Assembly: GCA_021790195.1 (NCBI GenBank)
Contig: JAJYIF010000006.1
Location: 62,001 to 126,000, forward strand
Length of the DNA: 64,000 nucleotides
Origin: Nitrospirota bacterium
Lineage (GTDB): Bacteria; Nitrospirota; Thermodesulfovibrionia; Thermodesulfovibrionales; UBA9159
Direction: 5' to 3'
Numbering within the stretch: position 1 is the stretch's first letter; each line of letters opens with the position of its first letter. Below, piece after piece: positions 1-8,705 of the stretch. The position numbers were made by a program, and so were the translations under genes. The notes beneath the pieces were generated by a model. The model did not search any database. It worked only from the letters and a program-made list of their open reading frames with translations, and had not been told where the DNA came from.

Positions 1-236
1 ATTATGACAGGTATCTCCCTCTTTGAAGAGTTGAGCTCCTGGAGGGCCTGAAGCCCGTCCATTTCAGGGAGCCAGACATCGAGGAGGACGAGGTCGGGCG
101 GTTGCTCCCGCACGATCCCGAGGGCCTTCTCCCCGGTTTCAGCGGTGACAACGCTATACCCCTCGTCCTCAAATATCCCGGAAAGACTCTCTCTTATTCC
201 TTCTTCATCGTCGACTATGAGCACAACCGGCTGCAA
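1..236 (-). CDS. ntrX: NtrX-like response regulator, N-terminal part
   Basis: Only the first 78 residues are inside the window. They form a receiver domain: acidic pair D9-D10 and phosphoacceptor D53 in LLDVWLPEMDG. The start is a TTG preceded by AGGAGGG at the usual distance, and that ribosome-binding site overlaps the end of the upstream kinase gene, so translation is probably coupled. Position directly behind an NtrY-type kinase suggests NtrX, normally a sigma-54 activator with AAA+ and Fis-type HTH domains. Those domains lie outside the window, so another response regulator class is possible. Confidence 0.85.
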   Translation of the reverse strand, partial: MQPVVLIVDDEEGIRESLSGIFEDEGYSVVTAETGEKALGIVREQPPDLVLLDVWLPEMDGLQALQELNSSKREIPVI

Positions 237-237
237 G

Positions 238-2265
238 CTAACCCTCCTTGATCGGCATCTCTATAGTAAAGACCGTCCCGTGAGGCTCGTTGTCCCTCAC
301 TCGCAGATAACCCATATGCTCCTTTATGATCTTGCTGGCAATCGCGAGGCCGAGCCCTGTCCCTCCATCTTTCGTGGAAAAGTAGGGAAGGAAGAGTTTT
401 TCCTTGTCTTCCTCCCTGATCCCGGGGCCGTCGTCGGCCACATGTATAAAGACCCGGTTTGCCGGGACGTCAAAGTCGGATGTCACCGTTATGCCGCCGC
501 CGTTTTTCATGGCCTGGAACGCATTTTCGAAGAGGTTTATCAACACACGTTTGAATTGCTCCCCGTCCACGTCTACAAGAGGCCCATCGGGGGGCACAGA
601 GACCCGTATAACAAAGCCCTTGTAATCTCTGTAAAGGTTTACGACCTCATCTATTATACCAGCAAGAGAGGTCGGCGCCTTGGTTATTTCCGGCATCTTC
701 CCGAAGCGCGAGAATTCATCCACGAGATTTCTCAGACTGTCCACCTCTTTGATGATCGTCTTCGTGGAACGCTCAAAGACCTGGGCAAAATCGTCGTCCT
801 TGTGCTCCCATTTCTTGAGCATCCTCTCGGTGGAGAGCCTTATAGGCGTCAGGGGGTTCTTTATCTCGTGCGCTATCCTCCGGGCCACCTCCTGCCAGGC
901 CAGGGCCCTCTGGGCCTTGATAACATTAGTAAGGTCATCGAACACCACGAGAAGCCCGAGGTAGCCGGACTGGTCTCTCAGCCCCATGATCGAGACCCTG
1001 AGCGTTACCCGCTTCCCTCTTATGATCGCAGAGACCTCTTTTTCCACGGTCTGTAAGGTCTTTAGCCTTATGCCGCTGATCATCTCCTGGAGGGAATCGG
1101 ACCTTATGTACGAAAGGATCTCCCTGTAATTCTTCCCCATGACGTCCTGCACGGTCACATTGAGGATAGAGCAGGCAGCGCTGTTGATCGTGATGATAGT
1201 GCCGTCCGCGTCGAGAGAGATGACGCCGCTCTGTATGTTTTCGAGGATGTTCTCCATACAGAGCCTTCTTCTGTCCGATTCCGCATATGCAGACTGCAGG
1301 GATTCCTTGCTGTCCTTAAGCTCTTTGACCATGTGGTTAAAGGAGTCGATGAGGAGCCCCACCTCGTCGTCCCGTTTCAGGCCGACATTTACATCAAAGT
1401 TCCCGGATGCAATCTCTTCCGTGGCCTCGGCAAGCTTCTGGATAGGCTCCGAGATCGCCTTTGCAATCCTGAGAGAGGCCCACAGCGCCGTAAAGATGAC
1501 AATGAGAGTGAAGAAGCCGAGGAAGATCTGATAATTCAGCTTGAGAGGCTGTTTCCATGACTCGAGCTTCAAGTAGTCTTCGTAGGTGTTCTTGATCCTC
1601 TCCACATTTGTGGTGATATCGCGCGGGAGATGAGACTCAACGATCACGACGCCGGTTATCCTGCCCCCCGACTTTTCAGGGACAACGGCCCGAACAATAT
1701 CTCCCTTTTCTCCCGAAACCACCTCCGTCCCCTCAATCCCGTCGAACGCCTCTTTAACAACGTCCGAGGGATTATCCGGTAGCTTCGAGAGGTATCTGAC
1801 GTCGTATTCCATCGGCACGTTCCCTCTCGCCACCAACGATCTTGCGGCTTCGAGGGTCTTCTTCCGTTCGATATCATATATCGCCCTGGCTATATTCAGC
1901 GTGCTCTCGATCGGCTGTCTGAACTGGGGCGTGAACCATCTGTCGATATAGTTCGTAACAAGGCCGCTTGCGGCCAGGAAGAGAAGGACCGAAGGTATTG
2001 ATGTTAGGATCACGAAAATGACTACGATCTTTGTCTTGAAGCGCGAGCCGAGGACCTTCTGTTTTCTCTCGAGGTATAGACGCGTAAGGGCCTTTGCCAC
2101 GAAAAACATGAGAGTCAGAAGCGCAATGATATTGACGTTGAAGAGCACGAGCAGGATCACCCTGGTGATTATCGACAGGCTGCTGATTCTCATGAGGTGA
2201 ATCTCGACGGTCGACAGGAGGATTATGAAGAGCAGAAGTCCGGAGAATACGCCGAACCTTTTCAT
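238..2265 (-). CDS. ntrY: NtrY-like sensor histidine kinase
   Basis: Membrane histidine kinase of 675 residues. Hydrophobic segments lie near residues 7-26, 36-60, 84-106 and 247-269; the last two flank a roughly 140-residue sensor region. HAMP (about 268-320) and PAS (about 340-440) domains follow, then a HisKA domain with H466 in RRIAHEIKNPLTPIR, then an ATPase domain with an N box (NLFENAFQAM) and G boxes DDGPGI and GTGLGLAI. This is the NtrY architecture, classically linked to nitrogen or redox sensing. Its start overlaps the DUF4390 stop by 4 nt and its partner receiver gene follows, so the three form one operon. Confidence 0.92.
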   Translation of the reverse strand: MKRFGVFSGLLLFIILLSTVEIHLMRISSLSIITRVILLVLFNVNIIALLTLMFFVAKALTRLYLERKQKVLGSRFKTKIVVIFVILTSIPSVLLFLAASGLVTNYIDRWFTPQFRQPIESTLNIARAIYDIERKKTLEAARSLVARGNVPMEYDVRYLSKLPDNPSDVVKEAFDGIEGTEVVSGEKGDIVRAVVPEKSGGRITGVVIVESHLPRDITTNVERIKNTYEDYLKLESWKQPLKLNYQIFLGFFTLIVIFTALWASLRIAKAISEPIQKLAEATEEIASGNFDVNVGLKRDDEVGLLIDSFNHMVKELKDSKESLQSAYAESDRRRLCMENILENIQSGVISLDADGTIITINSAACSILNVTVQDVMGKNYREILSYIRSDSLQEMISGIRLKTLQTVEKEVSAIIRGKRVTLRVSIMGLRDQSGYLGLLVVFDDLTNVIKAQRALAWQEVARRIAHEIKNPLTPIRLSTERMLKKWEHKDDDFAQVFERSTKTIIKEVDSLRNLVDEFSRFGKMPEITKAPTSLAGIIDEVVNLYRDYKGFVIRVSVPPDGPLVDVDGEQFKRVLINLFENAFQAMKNGGGITVTSDFDVPANRVFIHVADDGPGIREEDKEKLFLPYFSTKDGGTGLGLAIASKIIKEHMGYLRVRDNEPHGTVFTIEMPIKEG

Positions 2266-2816
2266 TTTTCGGTCCCCGCGGAGAACATGGGAGAGTCCTT
2301 CACTATCTTAAATTCCTTCTCGGGCACAAAGAACAAAAGGTATCCGATCACGGGCGGGAGCTTCCTCAGGCGCGACTCCACCGTGACTTTCACGAAATAA
2401 TCCGAGCGTTCAAGCTCTCTCTCGCGAATGAGCGTGATATCTCTGACATTCAGCGCCCAATTCAGCATCGAGTCGAAGCTCCGGAAACGCTTCTCTATAA
2501 GGGTGGTCCCGTCAAGGGAGGTGGCTGTGTACTCTTTCTTTATCGGGTCACACCTGAGTGTCTTCACGATCTTCTTCCCGGTGATGAATTCGTTCGGCCA
2601 TATGTCCCAGACCCTGAAGAGGTCTAGGTAGAAGGTAATCTCCTTTGATATGCCGTTCTTGAGGTCATGGAGGTTCTTTTCGTCAAGGGAAAGGCCTGTA
2701 GAGACCGATATCTCACTGTTCGCCAATCGCACTTCAGGGCCTATAATGTCGGCGCCGAATGCAGCCGGGGGGAGCAGGAGGAAGAAAAGGGTCAGAAAAA
2801 GAAAGGTCCTCTTCAT
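2262..2816 (-). CDS. DUF4390-type exported protein
   Basis: Protein of 184 residues with a cleavable signal peptide (hydrophobic core about residues 4-18, cut near AAFGA). The rest is soluble, with alternating beta-type segments and no membrane anchor. It matches the DUF4390 proteins usually encoded directly before ntrY; their function is unknown, but the coupling suggests a periplasmic input for the kinase. A possible -10 (TATAAT on the minus strand, complement of 2855-2860) lies upstream, with a poor -35. Confidence 0.75.
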   Translation of the reverse strand: MKRTFLFLTLFFLLLPPAAFGADIIGPEVRLANSEISVSTGLSLDEKNLHDLKNGISKEITFYLDLFRVWDIWPNEFITGKKIVKTLRCDPIKKEYTATSLDGTTLIEKRFRSFDSMLNWALNVRDITLIRERELERSDYFVKVTVESRLRKLPPVIGYLLFFVPEKEFKIVKDSPMFSAGTEK

Positions 2817-2913
2817 CTAATAAGGGCTTGACATCTCCGAAAAAATTTACTTTCATTATAACATAAGGAAGAAATGTAAGACCCGAAATACTTCGATTTC
2901 ACAGGAGGTTCTC

Positions 2914-3399
2914 ATGGAATTCAAGTCAGTCAGCGTGCAGATCCCCGACGGCTGCAATATAATACTCGGCCAGACGCATTTCATTAAAACGGCCGAGGAC
3001 CTTTACGAGATAATGATAACGGCCGTTCCGCAGGCCAAATTCGGTGTCGCCTTTACGGAGGCCTCGGGTCCGTGCCTTGTGAGGACCGAGGGCAATGACA
3101 ACGACCTTATTGGCGACTGCGTGAAGACATTGAAGGACATAGGCGCAGGCCACGTCTTCTGTATCCTTATGAGGGACGCATACCCGATCAATGTCCTTAA
3201 CTCTATAAAGAACTGTCAGGAGGTCTGTCGCATATACTGCGCCACCGCCAACCCCCTGGAGGTCCTGATCGCCTCTACCGGGCAGGGGAGCGGCATAATA
3301 GGGGTGGTCGACGGCTTCCCGCCCAAAGGCGTCGAGACCGATGGGGACAAGACCCAAAGGAAGGATTTTCTCAGGAAGATCGGATATAAATTGCAGTAA
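2914..3399 (+). CDS. Adenosine-specific kinase family protein (PF04008)
   Basis: A 161-residue soluble protein matching the adenosine-specific kinase family (formerly DUF355) along its whole length: the conserved GQTHFIKTAEDLYE region, VAFTEASGPCLVR, and ANPLEVLIASTGQGSGIIGVVDG near residues 112-135. Archaeal members bind AMP/adenosine; the role in bacteria is poorly established. The start has a good AGGAGG upstream. It is a single gene divergent from the ntrYX operon. Confidence 0.85.
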   Translation: MEFKSVSVQIPDGCNIILGQTHFIKTAEDLYEIMITAVPQAKFGVAFTEASGPCLVRTEGNDNDLIGDCVKTLKDIGAGHVFCILMRDAYPINVLNSIKNCQEVCRIYCATANPLEVLIASTGQGSGIIGVVDGFPPKGVETDGDKTQRKDFLRKIGYKLQ

Positions 3400-3443
3400 A
3401 CTCAACATATTCCTTCGGTGAGAAAAAAATCTTCGGGGTCCCC

Positions 3444-3471
3444 TTGACAAGCTCCAAAAGTATTTTAAAAT
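3444..3471 (+). promoter_or_regulatory. Sigma-70-type promoter of slp
   Basis: TTGACA at 3444-3449, a 16-nt spacer and TAAAAT at 3466-3471. The ATG of the next gene is at 3478, about where transcription should start, so the message may be leaderless or nearly so. Confidence 0.6.
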
Positions 3472-3477
3472 TAAGGT

Positions 3478-4041
3478 ATGAAAACATATAGATACATTGT
3501 GGCCGCTTTCCTTTCACTCCTCGTGGTTTCCTGCGCGCCGGTCTTGAAAAAAGAATATATGGAGACGGGCGTCAGGAATGTTCCTCTTTCAGAGGTTAAG
3601 CAAGATCCGGAGCAGTTCAAGGGAAAGCTCTTTATACTCGGCGGAATCATAGTAAACACCAAGGTGACCGACGAAGGATCGCTGATAGAGGCAATCTATG
3701 CCAAGGTCGATTCGAGGGGCTATCTCGAAGGCGGCACCGACGGTAGATTTCTTGCACTGTACCCGAAGGAAGGGGGAATGCTCGATCCCCAGATTTACCA
3801 TAAAGGCAGGAGGATAACTTTGGCAGCCGATTTCGCCGGAACGCGTCAGGGCAAGATCGATGAAGCGAAATATGTATATCCCTTCTTTGTTATAAAGGAC
3901 CTCTATCTGTGGGAAGAGAGGGCGTACTATTATCCTCAGCCCTATTATAACTATCCTTATCCGTATCCGTATGGTTACTGGTGGGACAATCCTTATCCTT
4001 ACTGGTGGTCCTCCTGGAGGTACTCTCCTTACTGGTGGTAA
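3478..4041 (+). CDS. slp: Slp-family outer membrane lipoprotein
   Basis: A 187-residue lipoprotein: signal peptide ending in the lipobox VVSC (Cys19), followed by a Slp-type domain with PLSEVKQDPEQFKGK and an LGGIIVNTK beta strand near residues 38-60. Slp proteins are outer-membrane lipoproteins linked to starvation or stress. The last 35 residues are an unusual run of Tyr, Pro and Trp with repeated Tyr-Pro pairs, which could give an aromatic surface or self-association. The start has no good ribosome-binding site (AAGG only one base before ATG). Confidence 0.82.
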   Translation: MKTYRYIVAAFLSLLVVSCAPVLKKEYMETGVRNVPLSEVKQDPEQFKGKLFILGGIIVNTKVTDEGSLIEAIYAKVDSRGYLEGGTDGRFLALYPKEGGMLDPQIYHKGRRITLAADFAGTRQGKIDEAKYVYPFFVIKDLYLWEERAYYYPQPYYNYPYPYPYGYWWDNPYPYWWSSWRYSPYWW

Positions 4042-4228
4042 TAGGGTCCCTGCGCCCGGAATCCTGAATCCGGGATAACAATTCGGAAGTGAAAGAGAGC
4101 GTTTTCCGTTATATCTGTTTCCGTCTCCCCTGCCGCGAATCATTTCTTTCTTTTGAGGCGACCTTTTCAGGTCGCGGCATGTACTGCAAAATATTGAAAA
4201 ATCTCTTTCTCATCTGGTAATATTTCCA

Positions 4229-4672
4229 ATGTCCGATGAGATGAAGAGAGCCGGACTTCTGCTCAGGATATTTGCAAAGGTTCTTGATTTTATTCTCATC
4301 GCCGCTGCTGCCGAGATAGTCCCCAGGGCAGGTTTTTATGCCGGTCTGTCCTATCTCCTCATCAGTGACGGCCTTTTCGAAGGCAGGAGCATCGGGAAGG
4401 TGCTGATCGGTCTGAGGGTTGTCTCGATAGAGCATGGTGAGCCCTGCACGGTTAAGGAGTCTATAGTTCGGAACGCCTTCTTGGGCGCAGGACTTCTGCC
4501 TTTCAAGCTGCCTTTGGTCGGCTCATGGATCGGCTGGATATTTATCCTGCTTGTCTGTGTCCTGGAGTTTCTGATTCTTCTCGGCAGTAAGGAAGGGATG
4601 CGACTGGGAGACGAATTTGCACGGACCACAGTTATCGAAACGGTCAGAAGCAAGATGACACAGGAGGCTTGA
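4229..4672 (+). CDS. RDD-family small membrane protein
   Basis: A 147-residue membrane protein with an R-x-x-A-x-x-x-D segment at its start ([13 protein letters not shown]), the pattern after which RDD proteins are named, and three to four hydrophobic helices. [14 protein letters not shown] near residues 51-65 is the second conserved RDD block. Function is unknown beyond suspected transport or envelope roles. Its stop overlaps the mreB start (TGATG), so it is probably co-transcribed with the rod-shape genes. The second ATG at 4241 is an alternative start. Confidence 0.75.
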   Translation: MSDEMKRAGLLLRIFAKVLDFILIAAAAEIVPRAGFYAGLSYLLISDGLFEGRSIGKVLIGLRVVSIEHGEPCTVKESIVRNAFLGAGLLPFKLPLVGSWIGWIFILLVCVLEFLILLGSKEGMRLGDEFARTTVIETVRSKMTQEA

Positions 4673-5703
4673 TGCTTTTTCATAAAGTTGTAGGAATGTT
4701 TTCGAATGACCTTGCCGTGGACCTCGGTACGGCAAATACGCTTGTTTTTGTCAAGGGGAAGGGTATTGTCTGCAATGAACCTTCCGTTGTCGTGGTGAGG
4801 AAGGAGGACAAGAGGACCATAGCGGTCGGGGTGGATGCGAAAAGGATGCTTGGCAAGACCCCTTCCAATATCATCGCCATAAGGCCCATGAAGGACGGAG
4901 TAATTGCCGACTTCGACGCCACCGGCGAGATGCTGAAGTATTTTATCAAGAAGGTCCACAACCGAAAGAGTTTTCTCTCCCCGCGGGTCATCATAGGCGT
5001 CCCGTCCGGAATCACGCAGGTGGAGCAGAGGGCGGTTAAGGATGCGGCGCAGGCCTCCGGGGCCCGGGAAGTCTATCTCATCGAAGAGCCGATGGCGGCC
5101 GCCCTCGGCGTAGGGCTTCCGGTGGGGGAGCCTTCCGGCAACATGATTGTAGATGTGGGCGGAGGGACCACCGACATCGCGGTCATTTCCCTTGACGGCA
5201 TTGTCTACAGCAAGGCGGTGAGGGTCGGCGGAGACAAGATGGATGAGGCTATAATCGCATACATAAAGCGCAAATATAACCTGCTCATAGGCGACAGGAC
5301 CGCTGAACAGGTGAAGATAGAGATCGGCTCTGCGTGCGTGTCTGACCCGGACGTCACGAAGACGATGGAGATAAAGGGAAGGGACCTGATATCGGGCATT
5401 CCCAAGACTATTGTGGTGACCGAGACTGAAATAAGAGAAGCCCTGCACGAGCCTGTGAGTGTTATCCTCGACACGATAAAAGTTACCCTGGAAAATACCC
5501 CCCCTGAACTGGCAGCCGATATTGTCGACAGGGGCATAGTCCTTGCGGGAGGCGGGGCCTTATTGAGAGGCCTCGACATACTCGTAAGAGAAGAAACCGG
5601 ACTTCCCGTCGTCGTCCCCGATGATCCCTTGACGGCAGTGGCGAGGGGAGTCGGCAAGATGCTCGACGAACTGGAACTGCTTAAGAAAATTGCCATAACC
5701 TGA
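4672..5703 (+). CDS. mreB: Rod-shape actin homologue MreB
   Basis: 343-residue actin-fold ATPase that polymerises under the inner membrane and positions the elongation machinery. ATP-site motifs are clear: phosphate 1 loop [15 protein letters not shown] near the start, phosphate 2 [14 protein letters not shown] around residues 160-173, and the adenosine motif [15 protein letters not shown] near 288-302. The ATG at 4672 follows AGGAGG by four bases; the preceding TTG is too close to it. First gene of a tightly overlapping mreBCD-mrdA-rodA operon. Confidence 0.97.
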   Translation: MLFHKVVGMFSNDLAVDLGTANTLVFVKGKGIVCNEPSVVVVRKEDKRTIAVGVDAKRMLGKTPSNIIAIRPMKDGVIADFDATGEMLKYFIKKVHNRKSFLSPRVIIGVPSGITQVEQRAVKDAAQASGAREVYLIEEPMAAALGVGLPVGEPSGNMIVDVGGGTTDIAVISLDGIVYSKAVRVGGDKMDEAIIAYIKRKYNLLIGDRTAEQVKIEIGSACVSDPDVTKTMEIKGRDLISGIPKTIVVTETEIREALHEPVSVILDTIKVTLENTPPELAADIVDRGIVLAGGGALLRGLDILVREETGLPVVVPDDPLTAVARGVGKMLDELELLKKIAIT

Positions 5704-6485
5704 TGTCCATTAGGCGTCTTTTTCCTTTTTTCTTACTCTTGGTTGTTTCCGTAACCCTCATGACTTACCAGAGCAACAAAGGGAGAATTGCGCCCTTTAA
5801 GTTCCTCTCCGGTCCTCTTAACACCCTGAACAACGCTATACATTCCCTGTCCGTTTCGGTCAGAGAGCCGTTCCAGCGGGCGATGCTGAGGGAGGAGGAA
5901 AACCGCAAGCTCAGGGAGGAAGTAAATAAACTCCGTATGGAACAAGAAGAATACAGAGAAACATTCTTTGAAAACCAGAGACTAAGGGACATCCTTTCCC
6001 TCAAGGAAAGAGAGAAAAGATACGTTGCCACGGCGCGGATAATCTCGCGAGGAGAAGACCCGTGGTCGAACACGCTTGTTGTCGAAAAAGGGAGTCGCGA
6101 CGGCATCGCAAAGGACATGGCGGTCATAACCCCCATTGGGCTAATCGGGAAAGTGTCCTCTGTAAGCGACCGTTATTCCCATGTCCTCCTCGTCACCGAC
6201 ATGAACTTCTCGGCTGCGGTGAAGATCCAGGAAACGAGGGAAGACGCCATCCTTTCGGGGACCGGCGCCGGGTATTGCATACTGAAATATGTCCCTGAGG
6301 AGGAGAAGGTCAAACCGGGAGATATTATTGTTACATCGGGGTTCGACGATTTGTTCCCTCAGGAGTTGGTAATCGGATATGTGACAAGGGTTGCAAAAAA
6401 AGGGGCGAGCATTTTTCAGCAGGTGGAGGTGGCCCCGGCCCAGGACCTGACCAAGCTTGACGAAGTGGTGATTGTGAAGCGATGA
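5703..6485 (+). CDS. mreC: Rod-shape protein MreC
   Basis: 260 residues: one N-terminal transmembrane segment (about 5-22), a coiled coil rich in Glu, Arg and Lys (about 55-100), then the periplasmic beta domain with RIISRGEDPWSNTLVV and KGSRDGIAKDMAVITP. MreC binds PBP2 and activates elongation-specific peptidoglycan synthesis. ATG overlaps the mreB stop (TGATG). Confidence 0.95.
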   Translation: MSIRRLFPFFLLLVVSVTLMTYQSNKGRIAPFKFLSGPLNTLNNAIHSLSVSVREPFQRAMLREEENRKLREEVNKLRMEQEEYRETFFENQRLRDILSLKEREKRYVATARIISRGEDPWSNTLVVEKGSRDGIAKDMAVITPIGLIGKVSSVSDRYSHVLLVTDMNFSAAVKIQETREDAILSGTGAGYCILKYVPEEEKVKPGDIIVTSGFDDLFPQELVIGYVTRVAKKGASIFQQVEVAPAQDLTKLDEVVIVKR

Positions 6486-6934
6486 AAGCGGTTTTCCTCA
6501 TAATCGCCATGGTTCTTGCGTTCGTCATCCAGATGAAGATAAGAATCTTCGGTGTCTCCCCGGATCTGACGGCCGTCGTCGCCTATTATTTCGGACTCAG
6601 GGGAGGGGCGATGAAAGGGATCCTGGGGGGATCTCTCGTCGGGATCATCGAGGACAGCGTCGAAGGCATTATCCTCGGTCCCAACCTCCTCGGAAAGGGA
6701 ATGATCGGTTTCTTTTCTTCTTTTCTCTCAGGCAGCCTGTTCAGATGGACGCCCCTGCTTGGGACTGTTTCGCTCTTTGCCCTCACGGTCCTGGGCGGCG
6801 CCGCAGTCGTCTTCTCCAGGTCCATATTCGAATCCGTTCCCTCTTCGATGTCAAGGCTTGTCTTTGTGCTTCTCGGGCAGGGAGTAATAAATATGTTCCC
6901 GGGCGTGCTTATAAGGCCCCGAAATGTCGACTGA
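6482..6934 (+). CDS. mreD: Rod-shape protein MreD
   Basis: A 150-residue integral membrane protein with about five hydrophobic helices and the typical N-terminal stretch with FGVSPDLTAVVAYYFGLRGG, followed by a G-rich segment (GGSLVGIIEDSVEGIILG). It belongs to the elongasome with MreC and RodA. Its start overlaps mreC by 4 nt and its end overlaps mrdA by 11 nt. Confidence 0.92.
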   Translation: MKAVFLIIAMVLAFVIQMKIRIFGVSPDLTAVVAYYFGLRGGAMKGILGGSLVGIIEDSVEGIILGPNLLGKGMIGFFSSFLSGSLFRWTPLLGTVSLFALTVLGGAAVVFSRSIFESVPSSMSRLVFVLLGQGVINMFPGVLIRPRNVD

Positions 6935-8705
6935 CGGCAGATCATCCGAAAAGGTCCTTGCGGCAGGCTACATCATTGTAGCCCTTTTTTTTGTGCTGGC
7001 TATACGGCTCTGGCAGCTGCAGATACTGGAGGGAGACGAGTACAGGAAGATATCTGAAGAGAACAGATTGCGCATTGTCAGGGTGGCCGCGCCCCGGGGT
7101 ATCATTTATGATAGAAACGGCACCCCTCTTGTGAGAAACACGCCCTATTATTACGTGTCGATAAATTCCCAGAACCTCCGGAACATCGATGTGCCGGCCC
7201 TTGCGGATCTCCTCTCAATGGACCGCGATTCTCTGATTGAAAAGATAAAGGGGAGAAACCAGCAGAACAAATATGAGCCTATAAGGCTTAAGGATGGTCT
7301 ATCGATGAAAGAGGTGGCGCGCATTGAGGCCAGACGCTCGGACTTCCCCGGCCTCGAGGTTGACGTGGATGTGAGCCGGGATTATCTCTTCGGCGAAACG
7401 GGGGCGCATCTCATCGGTTACCTCGGCAAGCCCAATCGCTTCCAATACAAGAATCCCGATTTCAGGGACGTACCCTCGGACGCGTTTATCGGACAATGGG
7501 GTGCGGAGAGGCTCTATGACAAGGTATTACGCGGCACTTCGGGAGAGCGGGTAATTGAGGTGGACGCCCTCGGCAGGGAATTAAGGCTCCTGAGCGAAAA
7601 ACCACCTGTCAGGGGGGAAGATATAAAACTTGCCATGGATATAAACCTTCAGAAGCAGGCTGAGGAGGCATTTGGAGATAAGACGGGCGCCCTCGTTGCG
7701 ATAAAACCGGATACGGGAGAGATTATAGCCCTCGTGAGCAAGCCGTCCTTTGATCCCAATCTTTTTGCCAGGGGAATAAAGTATAAGGAGTGGGAAGAGT
7801 TAAGTGAGAACCGTAAGCTCCCCATGTTGGACCGGGCAATGCAGAGCCAGTACCCGCCGGGGTCCACGTTCAAGATCATCACAGCGATTGCAGCGCTTGA
7901 ACAAGGGGTCGCAGATACGAATACTAAGGTCACCTGCGACGGGAGCATATCTTATGGAAGATGGCGGTTCGGCTGTTGGCTGAAGACAGGACATGGGACC
8001 CTGAATATGCACAAGGCGCTGGTCGAGTCGTGCGATGTCTTTTTTTATGAGATGGGTAGAAGGCTCGGCATAGATAAAATTGCGGCATACGCCCGCATGT
8101 TCGGCCTCGGCAGGGAAAGCGGGCTGCAGCTGGTCAAGGAGCGCAGCGGCCTGATTCCAGATACCAAGTGGAAGCTGGAAAAAAAGAGGCAGCCGTGGTA
8201 TCTGGGCGAAACGTTCAACGCAGCCATAGGTCAGGGGTACGTCGCCGCGACGCCCTTTCAGATGGCCGAGGTAACAAGTATTGTCGCCAACGGGGGATAT
8301 GTGTACAGGCCTTCGCTGCTCGCGCTGGCGAGCGCGCCTCAGCCTGTGGAGAAGCTGAACATAAGGCCTGAGACTTTTGAGGCGGTGAAGAGCGGTCTTT
8401 TCGGTGTGGTAAACGAAAAAGGGGGAACCGGCTCCGCTGCGCGGTCCTCAATGGTCAATATCTGCGGCAAGACCGGGACGGCCCAGGTGGTAGGCACGAG
8501 ACGGGATTCTAAATATGTTCCCGAGAAGTACAGGGACCATGCATGGTTTGTGGCGTTTGCTCCCTACGAAGCGCCGAAGATAGCCCTATCGGTCTTTATC
8601 GAGCACGGCGGCCACGGAGGAGAAGCAGCCGGTCCAATAGTGAAAAGGACTATAGAGGCGTATATGAGGATCGAGAAGAATGAAAATCGACAGGCGCCTG
8701 ATTAA
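6924..8705 (+). CDS. mrdA: Penicillin-binding protein 2 (elongation transpeptidase)
   Basis: 593-residue class B PBP. It has an N-terminal membrane anchor (about 12-31), a dimerisation domain starting at RGIIYDRNG, and a transpeptidase domain with all three catalytic motifs: S314 in PPGSTFK, SCD in the SxN position (ALVESCDVFFYEMG) and K516 in KTGTA. It cross-links side-wall peptidoglycan, working with RodA, whose gene overlaps its 3' end by 26 nt. Confidence 0.97.
   Translation: MSTDGRSSEKVLAAGYIIVALFFVLAIRLWQLQILEGDEYRKISEENRLRIVRVAAPRGIIYDRNGTPLVRNTPYYYVSINSQNLRNIDVPALADLLSMDRDSLIEKIKGRNQQNKYEPIRLKDGLSMKEVARIEARRSDFPGLEVDVDVSRDYLFGETGAHLIGYLGKPNRFQYKNPDFRDVPSDAFIGQWGAERLYDKVLRGTSGERVIEVDALGRELRLLSEKPPVRGEDIKLAMDINLQKQAEEAFGDKTGALVAIKPDTGEIIALVSKPSFDPNLFARGIKYKEWEELSENRKLPMLDRAMQSQYPPGSTFKIITAIAALEQGVADTNTKVTCDGSISYGRWRFGCWLKTGHGTLNMHKALVESCDVFFYEMGRRLGIDKIAAYARMFGLGRESGLQLVKERSGLIPDTKWKLEKKRQPWYLGETFNAAIGQGYVAATPFQMAEVTSIVANGGYVYRPSLLALASAPQPVEKLNIRPETFEAVKSGLFGVVNEKGGTGSAARSSMVNICGKTGTAQVVGTRRDSKYVPEKYRDHAWFVAFAPYEAPKIALSVFIEHGGHGGEAAGPIVKRTIEAYMRIEKNENRQAPD

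Noticed and set aside
145-1056. Long plus-strand ORF opposite ntrY
   Set aside because: It is the antisense shadow of a well-supported kinase gene.
2826-2860. TTGACA with TATAAC as promoter of the adenosine-kinase-like gene
   Set aside because: The spacer would be 23 nt, too long for a sigma-70 promoter.
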